Below are positions 19,041 to 28,221 of a stretch of DNA of 64,000 nucleotides, piece after piece. The stretch covers positions 1,422,501-1,486,500 of the forward strand of contig NZ_CP018632.1 of NCBI RefSeq assembly GCF_002215215.1. The letters run 5' to 3'. The notes below the pieces were generated by a model that was not told the origin of the DNA, made no database searches, and saw only the letters and a program-made list of their open reading frames with translations. The stretch comes from Granulosicoccus antarcticus IMCC3135 (GTDB lineage: Bacteria; Pseudomonadota; Gammaproteobacteria; Granulosicoccales; Granulosicoccaceae). How positions within the stretch are numbered: the stretch's first letter is position 1; every line of letters begins with the position of its first letter. Position numbers and translations under genes: made by a program.

Positions 19041-19624
19041 GTACAGTACGAATCCGCAAACTGGTCACTTTTCTGGATGAAACCCATAGTGAAATGGGTA
19101 AAGCCATCAATCCGCCAACACGTCGTGCAGCGGCGGTAGCTGTTATAGAAAATCCGTTTGCATCGCGTTATGTCGAAGACCTTGAAGCGTTGATGGTCAT
19201 CGGTGAAGAGTTGGGTGAATTACTGGGTAAGCGCTGTGTCGAATTGCTTGGCATTGAGCCTGCCCAGGCTCAGAGTTATGGCAAGGCTGCCATGGTTGGA
19301 GAGCATGGAGAATTGGAGCACGCTGCGGCCATACTGCATCCGCGGCTGGGCAAACCATTACGAGCTGCTGTAGAAAAAGGTGCGGCTCTGGTTGCCTCAA
19401 GCAAGAAAATGGGTTCCATGGGCCAAGTGCTGGATGTGCCGCTTGGACACAAGGAAGCGGCTTATGTGCGATCACATTTTGATGGGATGGAAGTGCGAAT
19501 CAACGATGCCCCCAGAGCTGATGAAATCATGGTGGCGGTGGCAGTGACAGATTTAGGCAGACCGCTGCCAAGGGTGGGCGGCTTGAGGCATGAAGAGGCT
19601 GAAGGCAAGGACGGCTTGCGCTGA
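19037..19624 (+). CDS. AA_synth family protein (PF06684), second copy
   Basis: 195 residues, paralogous to the product of 17510. Shared blocks are YGKAAMVGEHGELEHAA, SSKKMGSMGQVLDVPLGH and AAYVRSHFDGMEVRINDAPR, with the same GKDGLR C-terminal end. Overlaps the UPF0280 stop by four bases (ATGA). The two copies differ in the segment after GELEH (WHVPGGYAMRE against ILHPRLGKPLRA), so they are probably not redundant. Reaction unknown. Confidence 0.85.
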   Translation: MSTVRIRKLVTFLDETHSEMGKAINPPTRRAAAVAVIENPFASRYVEDLEALMVIGEELGELLGKRCVELLGIEPAQAQSYGKAAMVGEHGELEHAAAILHPRLGKPLRAAVEKGAALVASSKKMGSMGQVLDVPLGHKEAAYVRSHFDGMEVRINDAPRADEIMVAVAVTDLGRPLPRVGGLRHEEAEGKDGLR

Positions 19625-19680
19625 ACGATATATTTTTGCAACAGAGCCCGACACATTAGTTGGGCTGCGGAGAGAAGATG

Positions 19681-20904
19681 ATGAAAAAAGTGAACAGGCG
19701 AGTAGCTGTGGCAACTTTGGCGAGTCTCGCCGTTACTGCAATACTGGGTACCAGTGGTACAGCGATGGCGGCTGATGCCATAAAGATTGGCGAGATCAAC
19801 CATTACAAGCGTATGGCGGCCTTTGCAGAGCCTTACAAAAATGGAATCGAACTGGCCTTGTCAGAAATCAATGAGTCTGGTGGCGTCATCGATCGACCTC
19901 TGGAATTTATTTATCGGGATGATCAGGGTAAGCCGGGGGAGGCCATCAAGATCGCCGAAGAGCTGGTGAATCGTGAAGGCGTGGCGATGATCACAGGTTC
20001 GATTCTGAGTAATGTCGGGCTGGCACTGTCCTCATTTGCCGCAGAGAAGAAGGTGCTCTATCTGGCTGCAGAGCCATTGGCTGACGGTCTGGTCTGGGAG
20101 AACGGTAATGACTACACGTTCAGGTTGCGAACTTCAACCTTCATGCAGGCATCCATGCTGGCGGAAGAAGCAGCCAAGACAGACGCCATCAAATACGCAA
20201 CCATTGCACCGAACTACGCTTATGGCAAAGATGCCGTTGCCGCCTTCAAGAAGGCCCTGCTGGCTCTGAAACCAGAAGTGGAGTTCGTGACCGAGCAATG
20301 GCCAGCGTTGTTCAAGATTGATGCAGGTGCCGAGGCTCAGGCAATTGAACGTGCCAAACCCGATGCGATCTATAACGTCACCTTCGGTAGTGATGTTGCC
20401 AAGTTTGTACGCGAAGGTACGACGCGTGGACTTTTTGATGGCCGTCAGGTCTATGGATTGTTGACCGGCGAGCCTGAGTATCTGGAGCCTATGGGTGATG
20501 AGGCGCCGGAGGGTTGGGTCGTGACCGGTTACCCCTGGTATGACTTTGAAGAGGGTCGTAACAAAGACTTCGTTGATGCGTATCAGGAAGAATACGGTGA
20601 GAGCCCCAAGCTGGGTTCACTGGTCGGATATCTGACTGTCCAGTCCATAGCTGCCGCCATTGATCGGGCAGGGTCTACCGACACTGAAGCATTGCGCGAG
20701 GCATTTCTGGGTCTGGAAGTGGATACACCGGTCGGCAAGATTGTCTACCGTGAGCAGGATCATCAATCCACCATGGGTGCCTTTATCGGAAAAACCACTG
20801 TACGTGATGGTGAGGGAGTCATGGTGGAGTGGAGCTATAAGGATGGCGCCAACTACCTGCCGTCTGATGAAGAGGTCGCCAAGCTGCGACCGGCTAGTCA
20901 GTAA
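19681..20904 (+). CDS. ABC importer substrate-binding protein, branched-chain amino-acid (LivJ) type
   Basis: 407 residues. A Sec signal peptide (MKKVNRRVAVATLASL ... GTAMAA) is followed by a mature start near ADAIKIGEINHY. The Peripla_BP_6 fold is recognisable from SEINESGGVIDRPLEFI and RDDQGKPGEAIKIAEELV. GGAGAG at 19669-19674 supports the ATG at 19681 or 19678. It is followed by a fused permease and two ATPases, giving a complete HAAT-type importer. Because of the surrounding catabolic genes the ligand is more likely an aromatic or N-heterocyclic acid, or a derived amide, than leucine. This is inferred from context only. Confidence 0.88.
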   Translation: MKKVNRRVAVATLASLAVTAILGTSGTAMAADAIKIGEINHYKRMAAFAEPYKNGIELALSEINESGGVIDRPLEFIYRDDQGKPGEAIKIAEELVNREGVAMITGSILSNVGLALSSFAAEKKVLYLAAEPLADGLVWENGNDYTFRLRTSTFMQASMLAEEAAKTDAIKYATIAPNYAYGKDAVAAFKKALLALKPEVEFVTEQWPALFKIDAGAEAQAIERAKPDAIYNVTFGSDVAKFVREGTTRGLFDGRQVYGLLTGEPEYLEPMGDEAPEGWVVTGYPWYDFEEGRNKDFVDAYQEEYGESPKLGSLVGYLTVQSIAAAIDRAGSTDTEALREAFLGLEVDTPVGKIVYREQDHQSTMGAFIGKTTVRDGEGVMVEWSYKDGANYLPSDEEVAKLRPASQ

Positions 20905-20957
20905 TTATATCGATCTGAACGACTCGCCTTCATTCAACGCATATAGATAGCTATTTC

Positions 20958-22877
20958 ATGGGATTGTTCATTGCTCAATTGCTGACAGGGCTTGCCAATG
21001 CAGCAACGCTTTTTCTGGTTGCCTCCGGGCTGTCGCTGATTTTTGGCGTCACCCGGATTGTCAATTTCGCACATGGTTCCTTTTATATGCTTGGTGCATA
21101 TATGGGCTATACGTTGATGCAGGTGTTACCCGGGGCCATCGGGTTCTGGGCGTCGGTTCTACTCAGTGGGGTGATTGTCGGCTTGATTGGTGTTGTGGTC
21201 GAGATGCTGGTGTTGCGTCCTGTCTATAAAGCACCGGAACTGTTTCAACTCGTAGCAACTTTTGGCGTGATACTGGTCATCCAGGATCTGGCGTTGATGG
21301 TCTGGGGCGCTGAGGACTTGTTGGGTCCTCGCGCTCCAGGGCTCAAGGGGATCATACGAGTCATGGGTGAGCCGGTGCCACTATATGACCTTGCTCTGAT
21401 AGCCATCACACCATTCGTACTTTTTGCACTCTGGTACCTCATTTCCAGAACACGTGTGGGAATACTGGTGCGAGCTGCAACGCAGGATCGGGAAATGGTA
21501 GCGGCTCTGGGTGTTAATCAATCCTGGTTGTTCACCGGTGTGTTTTTCCTGGGGGCTGGACTTGCAGGGTTGGGTGGTGCCATTCAGTTACCCAAGGGCG
21601 GCGCGGACTTGCTCATGGACTTCAATATTCTTGCCGCCATTTTTGTCGTGGTTGTTATTGGCGGCATGGGTTCGTTGCCGGGCGCCTATATCGCCGCCGT
21701 GCTGATTTCCGTACTGAACGTGTTTGGTGTGTCCTACCTTCCGCAAAGCACGTTGGTACTGATGTATGTGGTCATGGCTATTGTCCTGACCGTTCGGCCC
21801 TATGGTTTGCTGGGACGAGAAGAGGTGGTGGGTGAGCATGGACAGGTAGGCGAACCGGAAAGGCCGATCAAACCGGCTGGTAATGGCATGCGGCTCTTGG
21901 TTGTTGCGTTATTGCTGGGATTAATGGCGTTGCCAATGGCTGGTTCGCATTTTCTGCTTATCCTGAGCACCGATATCATTATATTTTGCCTGTTTGCTGC
22001 AAGCCTGCACTTTTTGCTGGGGTTGGGCGGGCTGGTATCGTTCGGGCATGCCGCCTATTTTGGTGGGGGCGCCTATGTTGCCGGCTTGCTGGTTTCGCAA
22101 GCCAATGCACCGATGGAGCTGGCGTTTCTACTAGCCCCCATCGGGGCTGCAATGGGCGCGTTCATTATCGGCTGGCTGTGTCTGCGACTGACCGGTGTGT
22201 ACTTTGCGATGCTGACGCTGGCAATGGCCCAGCTGCTCTGGTCACTGGTCTTTCAGTGGGATGAATTTACCGGTGGTGATGACGGATTGGTGGATATCTG
22301 GCCAGCAGCCTGGTTGTCTGAAACGAATAGCTATTTCTATTTCACGGTGGTTGTTGGTGTTGGTGGAATCATCCTGCTTCGACATATTGCTCATACACCG
22401 TTCGGCTACGCATTGCGCGCTTCTCGGGATTCACAGCGCCAGGCAGAAGCAACGGGTATCGACACCAAACGCATACAGTGGATGGCATTCACGCTGGCCG
22501 GCGGTATGGCCGGACTTGCAGGTGCGTTGTTCATATTCTCTAAAGGTAGCGTATTTCCTAATGAACTGGAGATTGCAAAATCATTTGATGGCCTGATTGT
22601 CGTCTTTCTGGGAGGTGTCAAAACCTTGTCCGGGGGTGTGGTTGGTGCTGCATCGCTCGAACTGGTCAAGGACTATCTGACTCGTTTCGAATACTGGCGA
22701 CTGGCATTGGGTCTGCTGATCATCTTTGTGGTCGTCCTCGCACCTAATGGCATCGTGGGATCGTTACGCAAGCTCTATGAAAGAGTGCGAGGAGAGTCTG
22801 GTGATAGCGCAATGCCGGGGACAGACAATCTGGCTGCTGAGTCTGTAAGCACCGTCAACAAGGCGAAAAATTCATGA
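20958..22877 (+). CDS. ABC importer permease, LivH-LivM fusion
   Basis: 639 residues combining both inner-membrane subunits. Residues 1-290 are LivH-like (GLSLIFGVTRIVNFAHGSFYMLGAY, then ATFGVILVIQDLAL). Residues about 310-610 are LivM-like (LGLGGLVSFGHAAYFGGGAYVAGLL, GVYFAMLTLAMAQL). The EAA-type loops are present in both halves (RAATQDREMVAALGVN; RASRDSQRQAEATGID). Usually these are two genes. The fusion removes the intergenic junction and fixes a 1:1 ratio. The stop overlaps the start of the LivG-type ATPase by four bases. Confidence 0.88.
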   Translation: MGLFIAQLLTGLANAATLFLVASGLSLIFGVTRIVNFAHGSFYMLGAYMGYTLMQVLPGAIGFWASVLLSGVIVGLIGVVVEMLVLRPVYKAPELFQLVATFGVILVIQDLALMVWGAEDLLGPRAPGLKGIIRVMGEPVPLYDLALIAITPFVLFALWYLISRTRVGILVRAATQDREMVAALGVNQSWLFTGVFFLGAGLAGLGGAIQLPKGGADLLMDFNILAAIFVVVVIGGMGSLPGAYIAAVLISVLNVFGVSYLPQSTLVLMYVVMAIVLTVRPYGLLGREEVVGEHGQVGEPERPIKPAGNGMRLLVVALLLGLMALPMAGSHFLLILSTDIIIFCLFAASLHFLLGLGGLVSFGHAAYFGGGAYVAGLLVSQANAPMELAFLLAPIGAAMGAFIIGWLCLRLTGVYFAMLTLAMAQLLWSLVFQWDEFTGGDDGLVDIWPAAWLSETNSYFYFTVVVGVGGIILLRHIAHTPFGYALRASRDSQRQAEATGIDTKRIQWMAFTLAGGMAGLAGALFIFSKGSVFPNELEIAKSFDGLIVVFLGGVKTLSGGVVGAASLELVKDYLTRFEYWRLALGLLIIFVVVLAPNGIVGSLRKLYERVRGESGDSAMPGTDNLAAESVSTVNKAKNS

Positions 22878-23656
22878 ACAAGCCTGCTGCGACTCTGGCG
22901 GTACAGGGCCTGAGTAAATCCTTTGGTGGCGTGCATGCGGTCACTGATGTCAGTTTCGAGGTCGACAAGGGGGAATTGCTGGCCTTGATTGGTCCCAATG
23001 GTGCGGGCAAGACCACTTGCTTCAATATGCTGATGGGACAGCTCAAGCCGACCAGCGGTCTTGTTTATCTGAACGGCGAAAAGATAACCGGTATGCGGCC
23101 ACGCAAGATCTGGCGCAAGGGGGTGGGGCGCACATTTCAGATTACGGGAACCTACCAGTCCATGACCGTGATCGAAAATATTCAGATGGCCTTGATTTCC
23201 CATCACAAACGATTGCTGTCCATCAAACCTTATGCGACACGTCTTTATCGTGATGAAGCCATGAGCCTGTTAGAGCTTGTAGGCATGCCTGAGCAGGCTG
23301 AGCGGGCTTGCGCGATTCTGGCTTACGGTGATCTGAAGCGACTTGAACTGGCCATCGCACTGTGCCACAACCCGACACTGCTACTAATGGATGAACCTAC
23401 AGCCGGCATGGCGCCCCGAGAGCGAATCCGTCTGATGCAATTGACTGCGGATATTGTCAGCGAGCGCGGTATCAGTGTGTTGTTTACCGAACACGATATG
23501 GACGTTGTCTTTGCCCATGCGCACCGGATAATGGTACTCAATCGTGGTGAGCTGATTGCCAACGGTACAGTTGAGCAGATTCGCAATGACCCCATGGTGC
23601 AGGAAGTCTACCTGGGGGGCGGTAGTGTTTTCGCCAAGGGGGAGGCACATGCTTGA
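22874..23656 (+). CDS. ABC importer ATPase, LivG type
   Basis: 260 residues. Walker A GPNGAGKTT, Walker B LLLMDEPTAGM and switch histidine in FTEHDMDVVF are present. The signature loop reads LAYGDLKRLELAIAL, the LivG-type variant of LSGGQ. The C-terminal EVYLGGGS is typical of LivG. Overlaps both neighbours by a few bases (start in the permease stop; the LivF start at 23649 lies inside its end), so all subunits are translationally coupled. Confidence 0.9.
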   Translation: MNKPAATLAVQGLSKSFGGVHAVTDVSFEVDKGELLALIGPNGAGKTTCFNMLMGQLKPTSGLVYLNGEKITGMRPRKIWRKGVGRTFQITGTYQSMTVIENIQMALISHHKRLLSIKPYATRLYRDEAMSLLELVGMPEQAERACAILAYGDLKRLELAIALCHNPTLLLMDEPTAGMAPRERIRLMQLTADIVSERGISVLFTEHDMDVVFAHAHRIMVLNRGELIANGTVEQIRNDPMVQEVYLGGGSVFAKGEAHA

Positions 23657-24349
23657 ATTGAATGGCGTAAACAGCTTCTATGGCAAGGCTCACATTCTGC
23701 GCGATCTGAGTTTTTCCATTGATGCTGGCGAAGTGGTCTCCTTGTTGGGGCGTAATGGTGCGGGCAAGACAACGACCGTGAAATCGATCATGCAGCTGGT
23801 GCGGCCAGCCAGTGGTTCGATCAGGTTTCAGGGGGATGAACTGACCCGTTTACCGACTCATCGCGTTGCCAAACTGGGCATCGGTTATGTGCCGGAAGAG
23901 CGTCGGATATTCACCGATCTGACCATCAGTGAAAACCTTGAAGTCGGTCGTCAGCCGACACGTGCTGGTGTCTTTGAATGGACAGAGGAAATCCTGTTCG
24001 AGCTTTTTCCCAACCTGGCAGAGCGTCGGTCCAATCGTGGCAAGGCACTCTCGGGGGGGAGCAGCAGATGTTGTCGATTGCGCGAACGCTGATGGGTAAT
24101 CCAAGGCTGCTGTTGCTGGATGAACCCAGTGAGGGTATTGCACCTGTCATTGTCGAGCAGATGGCGCATATGATTCTGAAATTGAAGGCAGAAGGGCTAC
24201 CGGTTCTGTTGTCCGAACAAAATCTGCACTTTGCCAGGCTGGTTTCTGACAGAGCTGTGATCATTGAAGGCGGGTTGAAGAAGTTTGATGGCACATTTGC
24301 CGAGCTTGAGGCCCAGCCTGAAATTCGCGATGCCTATCTATCAGTCTGA
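23649..24349 (+). pseudogene. ABC importer ATPase, LivF type, frameshifted in the signature motif
   Basis: Starts MLELNGVNSFYG with GGGGGAGG just upstream. Walker A is LGRNGAGKTTT, and YVPEERRIFTDLTISENL follows. The frame breaks after KALSGG: seven G residues (24053-24059) lead to SSRCCRLRER and a stop at 24092. One more G would give LSGGEQQMLSIARTLMG and restore the rest in the other frame (Walker B LLLLDEPSEGI, switch SEQNLHF, end at 24349), for 233 residues. Every motif is intact apart from this base. A consensus error, a very recent mutation or a phase-variable tract are all possible. If real, the importer would lack one ATPase. Confidence 0.85.
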
Positions 24350-24495
24350 AGCCATTGAGCTGGCTTCGATGCGGATGCCGGGAACGATACTGGGACGGAT
24401 GCAGTGACTGATGATGCCGGGAGTATGCGCAGGGTCGCGCTGGTGTTTCTTGAAATGGCGATAAATCGTGGTAGCCGTTGTGGAGGTAGTGGTAA

Positions 24496-25386
24496 ATGAG
24501 TACAGGTGAGCATCAGGATCTGTCGGTGGCCTTGGGTGCTCTTGCCCGATCCTGCATGCCGATTATGGCCGGGGGGACGGATTTTTATCCGGCCTTGCGT
24601 GATGCTCCGGCGCCATTGCAAGTTATTGACGTGACCCGTATTCACGGGCTTCGCGGAGTTGAAAAAACAACGTCAGGGTGGCGCATCGGCGCTGCTACAA
24701 CATGGACCGATATCATCAGGGCACCTCTGCCCCCTGTGTTTGACGCGCTCAAGGCTGCCGCAAGTGAAATCGGCTCCATACAGATTCAGAATAGCGCAAC
24801 GGTGGCCGGTAATCTGTGCAATGCCTCGCCAGCCGCTGATGGTGTACCTCCGTTGTTGACACTTGATGCGAGTGTGGAGCTGGCTTCAGTGCGTGGTGTT
24901 CGCATATTGCCCCTCAGCGAATTCATTCTCGGGCCCAGGTCGACGGCAAGAGTTGCGGATGAGCTGATGGTGGCGATTAATATTCCTGACATTGCTCCAG
25001 AGGCGCGAAGCGCTTTTATCAAACTGGGATCCAGGCGCTACCTGGTCATCTCCATCGTCATGGCCAGTATCGTACTGCGCGCAGATGAGAACGGGTTTTT
25101 ACAGCAGGTTTGCATTGCTGCTGGGGCGTGTTCAGCCGTCGCCCAACGCCTGCATGAGCTGGAAAATGTCTTGAATGGAAAATCAATACAGGATGATCTG
25201 GTCTCGCTTGTCACGCCAGCCATGCTGACCGCACTGAGTCCGATAGATGATGTGCGGGGGAGTCGTGAATATCGAATGGAGGCCGTTCAGCAGTTGGTTC
25301 GTCGCCTGCTTGCTGACTGTTTGCATGATTTGCCTGGCAATCAGGTTTGTCTATCGCCAGGTAGTGGTCACGGAGCCCTGTCATGA
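24496..25386 (+). CDS. Molybdenum hydroxylase, FAD-binding (CoxM-type) subunit
   Basis: 296 residues. FAD-binding motifs MAGGTDFYP (first) and QIQNSATVAGNLCNASPAADG (second) are characteristic of medium subunits of xanthine dehydrogenase-family hydroxylases. The C-terminal CO_deh_flav_C domain follows (KLGSRRYLVISIVMASI). GGAGG upstream supports ATG 24496. It overlaps the next gene by four bases. Together with that fused large subunit it forms a complete hydroxylase. The context with 6-hydroxynicotinate reductase and enamidase suggests nicotinate hydroxylation at C6, the NdhF role in E. barkeri. Confidence 0.9.
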   Translation: MSTGEHQDLSVALGALARSCMPIMAGGTDFYPALRDAPAPLQVIDVTRIHGLRGVEKTTSGWRIGAATTWTDIIRAPLPPVFDALKAAASEIGSIQIQNSATVAGNLCNASPAADGVPPLLTLDASVELASVRGVRILPLSEFILGPRSTARVADELMVAINIPDIAPEARSAFIKLGSRRYLVISIVMASIVLRADENGFLQQVCIAAGACSAVAQRLHELENVLNGKSIQDDLVSLVTPAMLTALSPIDDVRGSREYRMEAVQQLVRRLLADCLHDLPGNQVCLSPGSGHGALS

Positions 25387-28220
25387 CACCTTCCGAAACT
25401 ACGATGGTTGAGCAGACTGACAGCATCGCGGTACCGCAAAGTCTGCAGTTCCAGTGCAATGGCGAAAGAGTGGAGCTCCAGGGGGCTTCGACACAGCGAC
25501 TATCATCGGTATTGCGTGAGCAGCTTGGACAGTACGATGTAAAGATCGGCTGCAATGCCGGGGACTGCGGCGCGTGCACCGTATTGCTTGATGGTGAACC
25601 AGTTTGTGCCTGTCTGACGGCTATAGGGCAGGTCAATGGCAGGAAGGTGGAGACCGTTCAGGGCTTGGGAGCCAGCGATTCGGTGATGCGATTACTGCAG
25701 GAGTCGTTCCTGAGTAAAGGGGCTGCACAATGTGGAATCTGCACGCCTGGGATGCTGGTGTCAGCGGTGTCGTTGCTACGGGAAAAGCCTGTGCCCACAG
25801 AACAGGAAGTCAAGAATGCCTTGGGTGGCGTGCTCTGCCGTTGTACCGGCTATCGCAAGATCATCGATGCGGTTATGTGTGCAACTCAACCCATCGAGCA
25901 TGTGGACAGTGTTCAAGAAGGAAGAGGCGGGCAGGCTCGCCAGGAAGCCTTGTATTCTGTCGGTGTTCCCTTGCTGAAACTGGATGGTCAGGCCAAGGTT
26001 GAGGGCACCGATCGGTTTGGAGATGATGTCGCACCACCGGATGCACGGGTTTGCAGGCTGATACGTTCACCATTTCATCACGCAAGCTTCACCCTCGGAG
26101 ACTTGGGGCAATTCGTGAGTCAACATGACGGAATCGACTGTGTGTTGAGTGCCGCTGATATACCGGGCATCAATCTGTTTGGAGTCATTCCACCGTTCAT
26201 TGACCAACCTGTCTTTGCTGAGCAGCGTACGCGGTTCAAGGGTGAAGCTATTGCTGCGGTTATTGGCGAGGTCAGTTGTATCGAGTCACTGGACTTGCAG
26301 GAATTTCCCGTTAGCTGGCACGAAGAGGCGGCAATGCTGGATCCCCTGGCTGCCATGCAGGAGGACGCTCCGCAGTTACATTCGCAGACCACACGCAATG
26401 TGTTGTGTGAAGGGCTCGTACAATGCGGTGATGCCAACGCTGCTCTGGAGCGCTCCTACAAACGCGTCAAAGGCACTTTCACCACAGGCTTCATTGAGCA
26501 CGCTTATATAGAGCCGGAAGCCGGCTTTGCTCGTAGAGTAGGGGATTCCATTGAGATTCACGGCTGCACCCAGGCGCCGTATATGAACAGGGACAGCCTT
26601 GCGCAGATCATGGCGCTGGATGAGGGCTGTATTCGGATTGTTCCAACGTCTGTGGGTGGCGGCTTCGGCTCCAAGCTGGATCTGTCTTACCAGCCTTATG
26701 TGGCACTGGCTGCCTGGAAGCTTGGTCAGCCGGTTCGTATGACATTCTCACGCCAGGAATCAATGCAGGCCAGCACCAAGAGACATCCTTCCCGATTGGA
26801 GGTTGAAATCGGTGTCGATAATCAGGGGCGTCTGTGTGGTTTCAGATTTGATGGCATTTTCAACACGGGAGCTTATGCTTCCTGGGGGCCAACGGTTGCC
26901 AATCGAGTACCGGTGCATGCGTCAGGGCCTTATTACATAGCTGATTATCGGGCACATACCTACGGTGTCTACACGCATTGTGCGCCTGCCGGTGCCTTTC
27001 GCGGATTTGGTGTGCCGCAGGCAGCCATTGCTCAGGAGTCGCTGTTCGATGAACTGGCATTGGCAATGGGCATGGACCGGTTGAAGTTTCGTGTGCTCAA
27101 TGCGCTCGATAACAAGCAGCGCACTGTCACTGGGCAGGAGTTCAGTTCATCAGTGGGTATTGGTGAATGTTTGCAGGCACTGGATACGCCTTGGCGTGAG
27201 GGTCTGGCCGATGCAGAGGCATTCAACAAGCATGCAGTGGGGCAGGGTTCGCCATTGCGACGCGGTGTCGGCATTGCCAGCGGCTGGTATGGTTGTGGCA
27301 ATACATCCTTGCCCAATCCCTCCACTATCAAGGCTGGGATCAGAGCCGATGGCAAGATCTGTCTGCATCAGGGGGCGGTGGATCTCGGGCAGGGATCCAA
27401 CACGGTCATTGCACAGATATTTGCAGAGACACTGGGTATACCGATCGAGACGATCGAGCTGGTTGGTGCCGATTCCTATCTTACGCCGGACGCTGGCAAG
27501 ACATCCGCATCGCGTCAGACTTTCGTATCGGGTAATGCCGCCAGGCTGACGGCATTGGCATTGCGTAAACAGATAGCTCGACAGGTCAATTGCCCGGTAT
27601 TTCAACAGCTGCACATTCAGGGCGACACCTTGAGCGTTAACTCTGATGAAAAAGATGCTGCCTCCATTTCATTATCAGAACTGCCGGTGAATGATCAGGG
27701 CTATGTTCTCATGGCGGTGGAATCTTATGATCCACCTACCCAGCCCATGGATGAAAACGGGCAGGGTATACCGTACGCACAGTATGGCTATGCTGCCCAG
27801 ATGGTCTCGCTGGATGTCGACATCCGCCTTGGGACTATCCGCTTGCATCGAATCAGTGCTGCGCATGATGTGGGTAGAGCCATTAACCCTTTGCTGGTAG
27901 AAGGGCAGATACATGGAGGGGTAGCTCAAGGTGTTGGACTTGCATTGATGGAAGAATTCATTCCGGGTCGTACCGAAAATCTGCACGATTATCTGGTGCC
28001 CACGATAGGCGATATTCCGGCGATTGACACCTTTATCGTGGAAGTAGAGGATGAGCATGGTCCTTACGGTGCCAAAGGGCTTGGTGAGCATGTGCTGATT
28101 CCAACAGCGCCAGCCATACTCAACGCGATCGCACATGCCTCTGGCGCTCGCATACGTGACTTACCTGCCACGCCGGAGAAAGTCTTGAACGCCATCAATG
28201 CAAATGGAGGCTCCGACTGA
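25383..28220 (+). CDS. Molybdenum hydroxylase, fused 2Fe-2S and molybdopterin subunits
   Basis: 945 residues. Residues about 20-175 are the CoxS-like small subunit with all eight cluster cysteines (CNAGDCGAC, CAC, CGIC, CRCTGYRKI). Residues about 195-940 are the CoxL-like large subunit with VPTSVGGGFGSK, APAGAFRGFGVPQAA, GAVDLGQGSNTV and the catalytic Glu in GPYGAKGLGEHV (near residue 902). Separate subunits are more usual, and E. barkeri nicotinate dehydrogenase even splits the large one in two. The likely reaction is hydroxylation of an N-heterocycle with water-derived oxygen, nicotinate to 6-hydroxynicotinate by context. The next start is two bases past its stop. Confidence 0.9.
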   Translation: MTPSETTMVEQTDSIAVPQSLQFQCNGERVELQGASTQRLSSVLREQLGQYDVKIGCNAGDCGACTVLLDGEPVCACLTAIGQVNGRKVETVQGLGASDSVMRLLQESFLSKGAAQCGICTPGMLVSAVSLLREKPVPTEQEVKNALGGVLCRCTGYRKIIDAVMCATQPIEHVDSVQEGRGGQARQEALYSVGVPLLKLDGQAKVEGTDRFGDDVAPPDARVCRLIRSPFHHASFTLGDLGQFVSQHDGIDCVLSAADIPGINLFGVIPPFIDQPVFAEQRTRFKGEAIAAVIGEVSCIESLDLQEFPVSWHEEAAMLDPLAAMQEDAPQLHSQTTRNVLCEGLVQCGDANAALERSYKRVKGTFTTGFIEHAYIEPEAGFARRVGDSIEIHGCTQAPYMNRDSLAQIMALDEGCIRIVPTSVGGGFGSKLDLSYQPYVALAAWKLGQPVRMTFSRQESMQASTKRHPSRLEVEIGVDNQGRLCGFRFDGIFNTGAYASWGPTVANRVPVHASGPYYIADYRAHTYGVYTHCAPAGAFRGFGVPQAAIAQESLFDELALAMGMDRLKFRVLNALDNKQRTVTGQEFSSSVGIGECLQALDTPWREGLADAEAFNKHAVGQGSPLRRGVGIASGWYGCGNTSLPNPSTIKAGIRADGKICLHQGAVDLGQGSNTVIAQIFAETLGIPIETIELVGADSYLTPDAGKTSASRQTFVSGNAARLTALALRKQIARQVNCPVFQQLHIQGDTLSVNSDEKDAASISLSELPVNDQGYVLMAVESYDPPTQPMDENGQGIPYAQYGYAAQMVSLDVDIRLGTIRLHRISAAHDVGRAINPLLVEGQIHGGVAQGVGLALMEEFIPGRTENLHDYLVPTIGDIPAIDTFIVEVEDEHGPYGAKGLGEHVLIPTAPAILNAIAHASGARIRDLPATPEKVLNAINANGGSD

Positions 28221-28221
28221 C

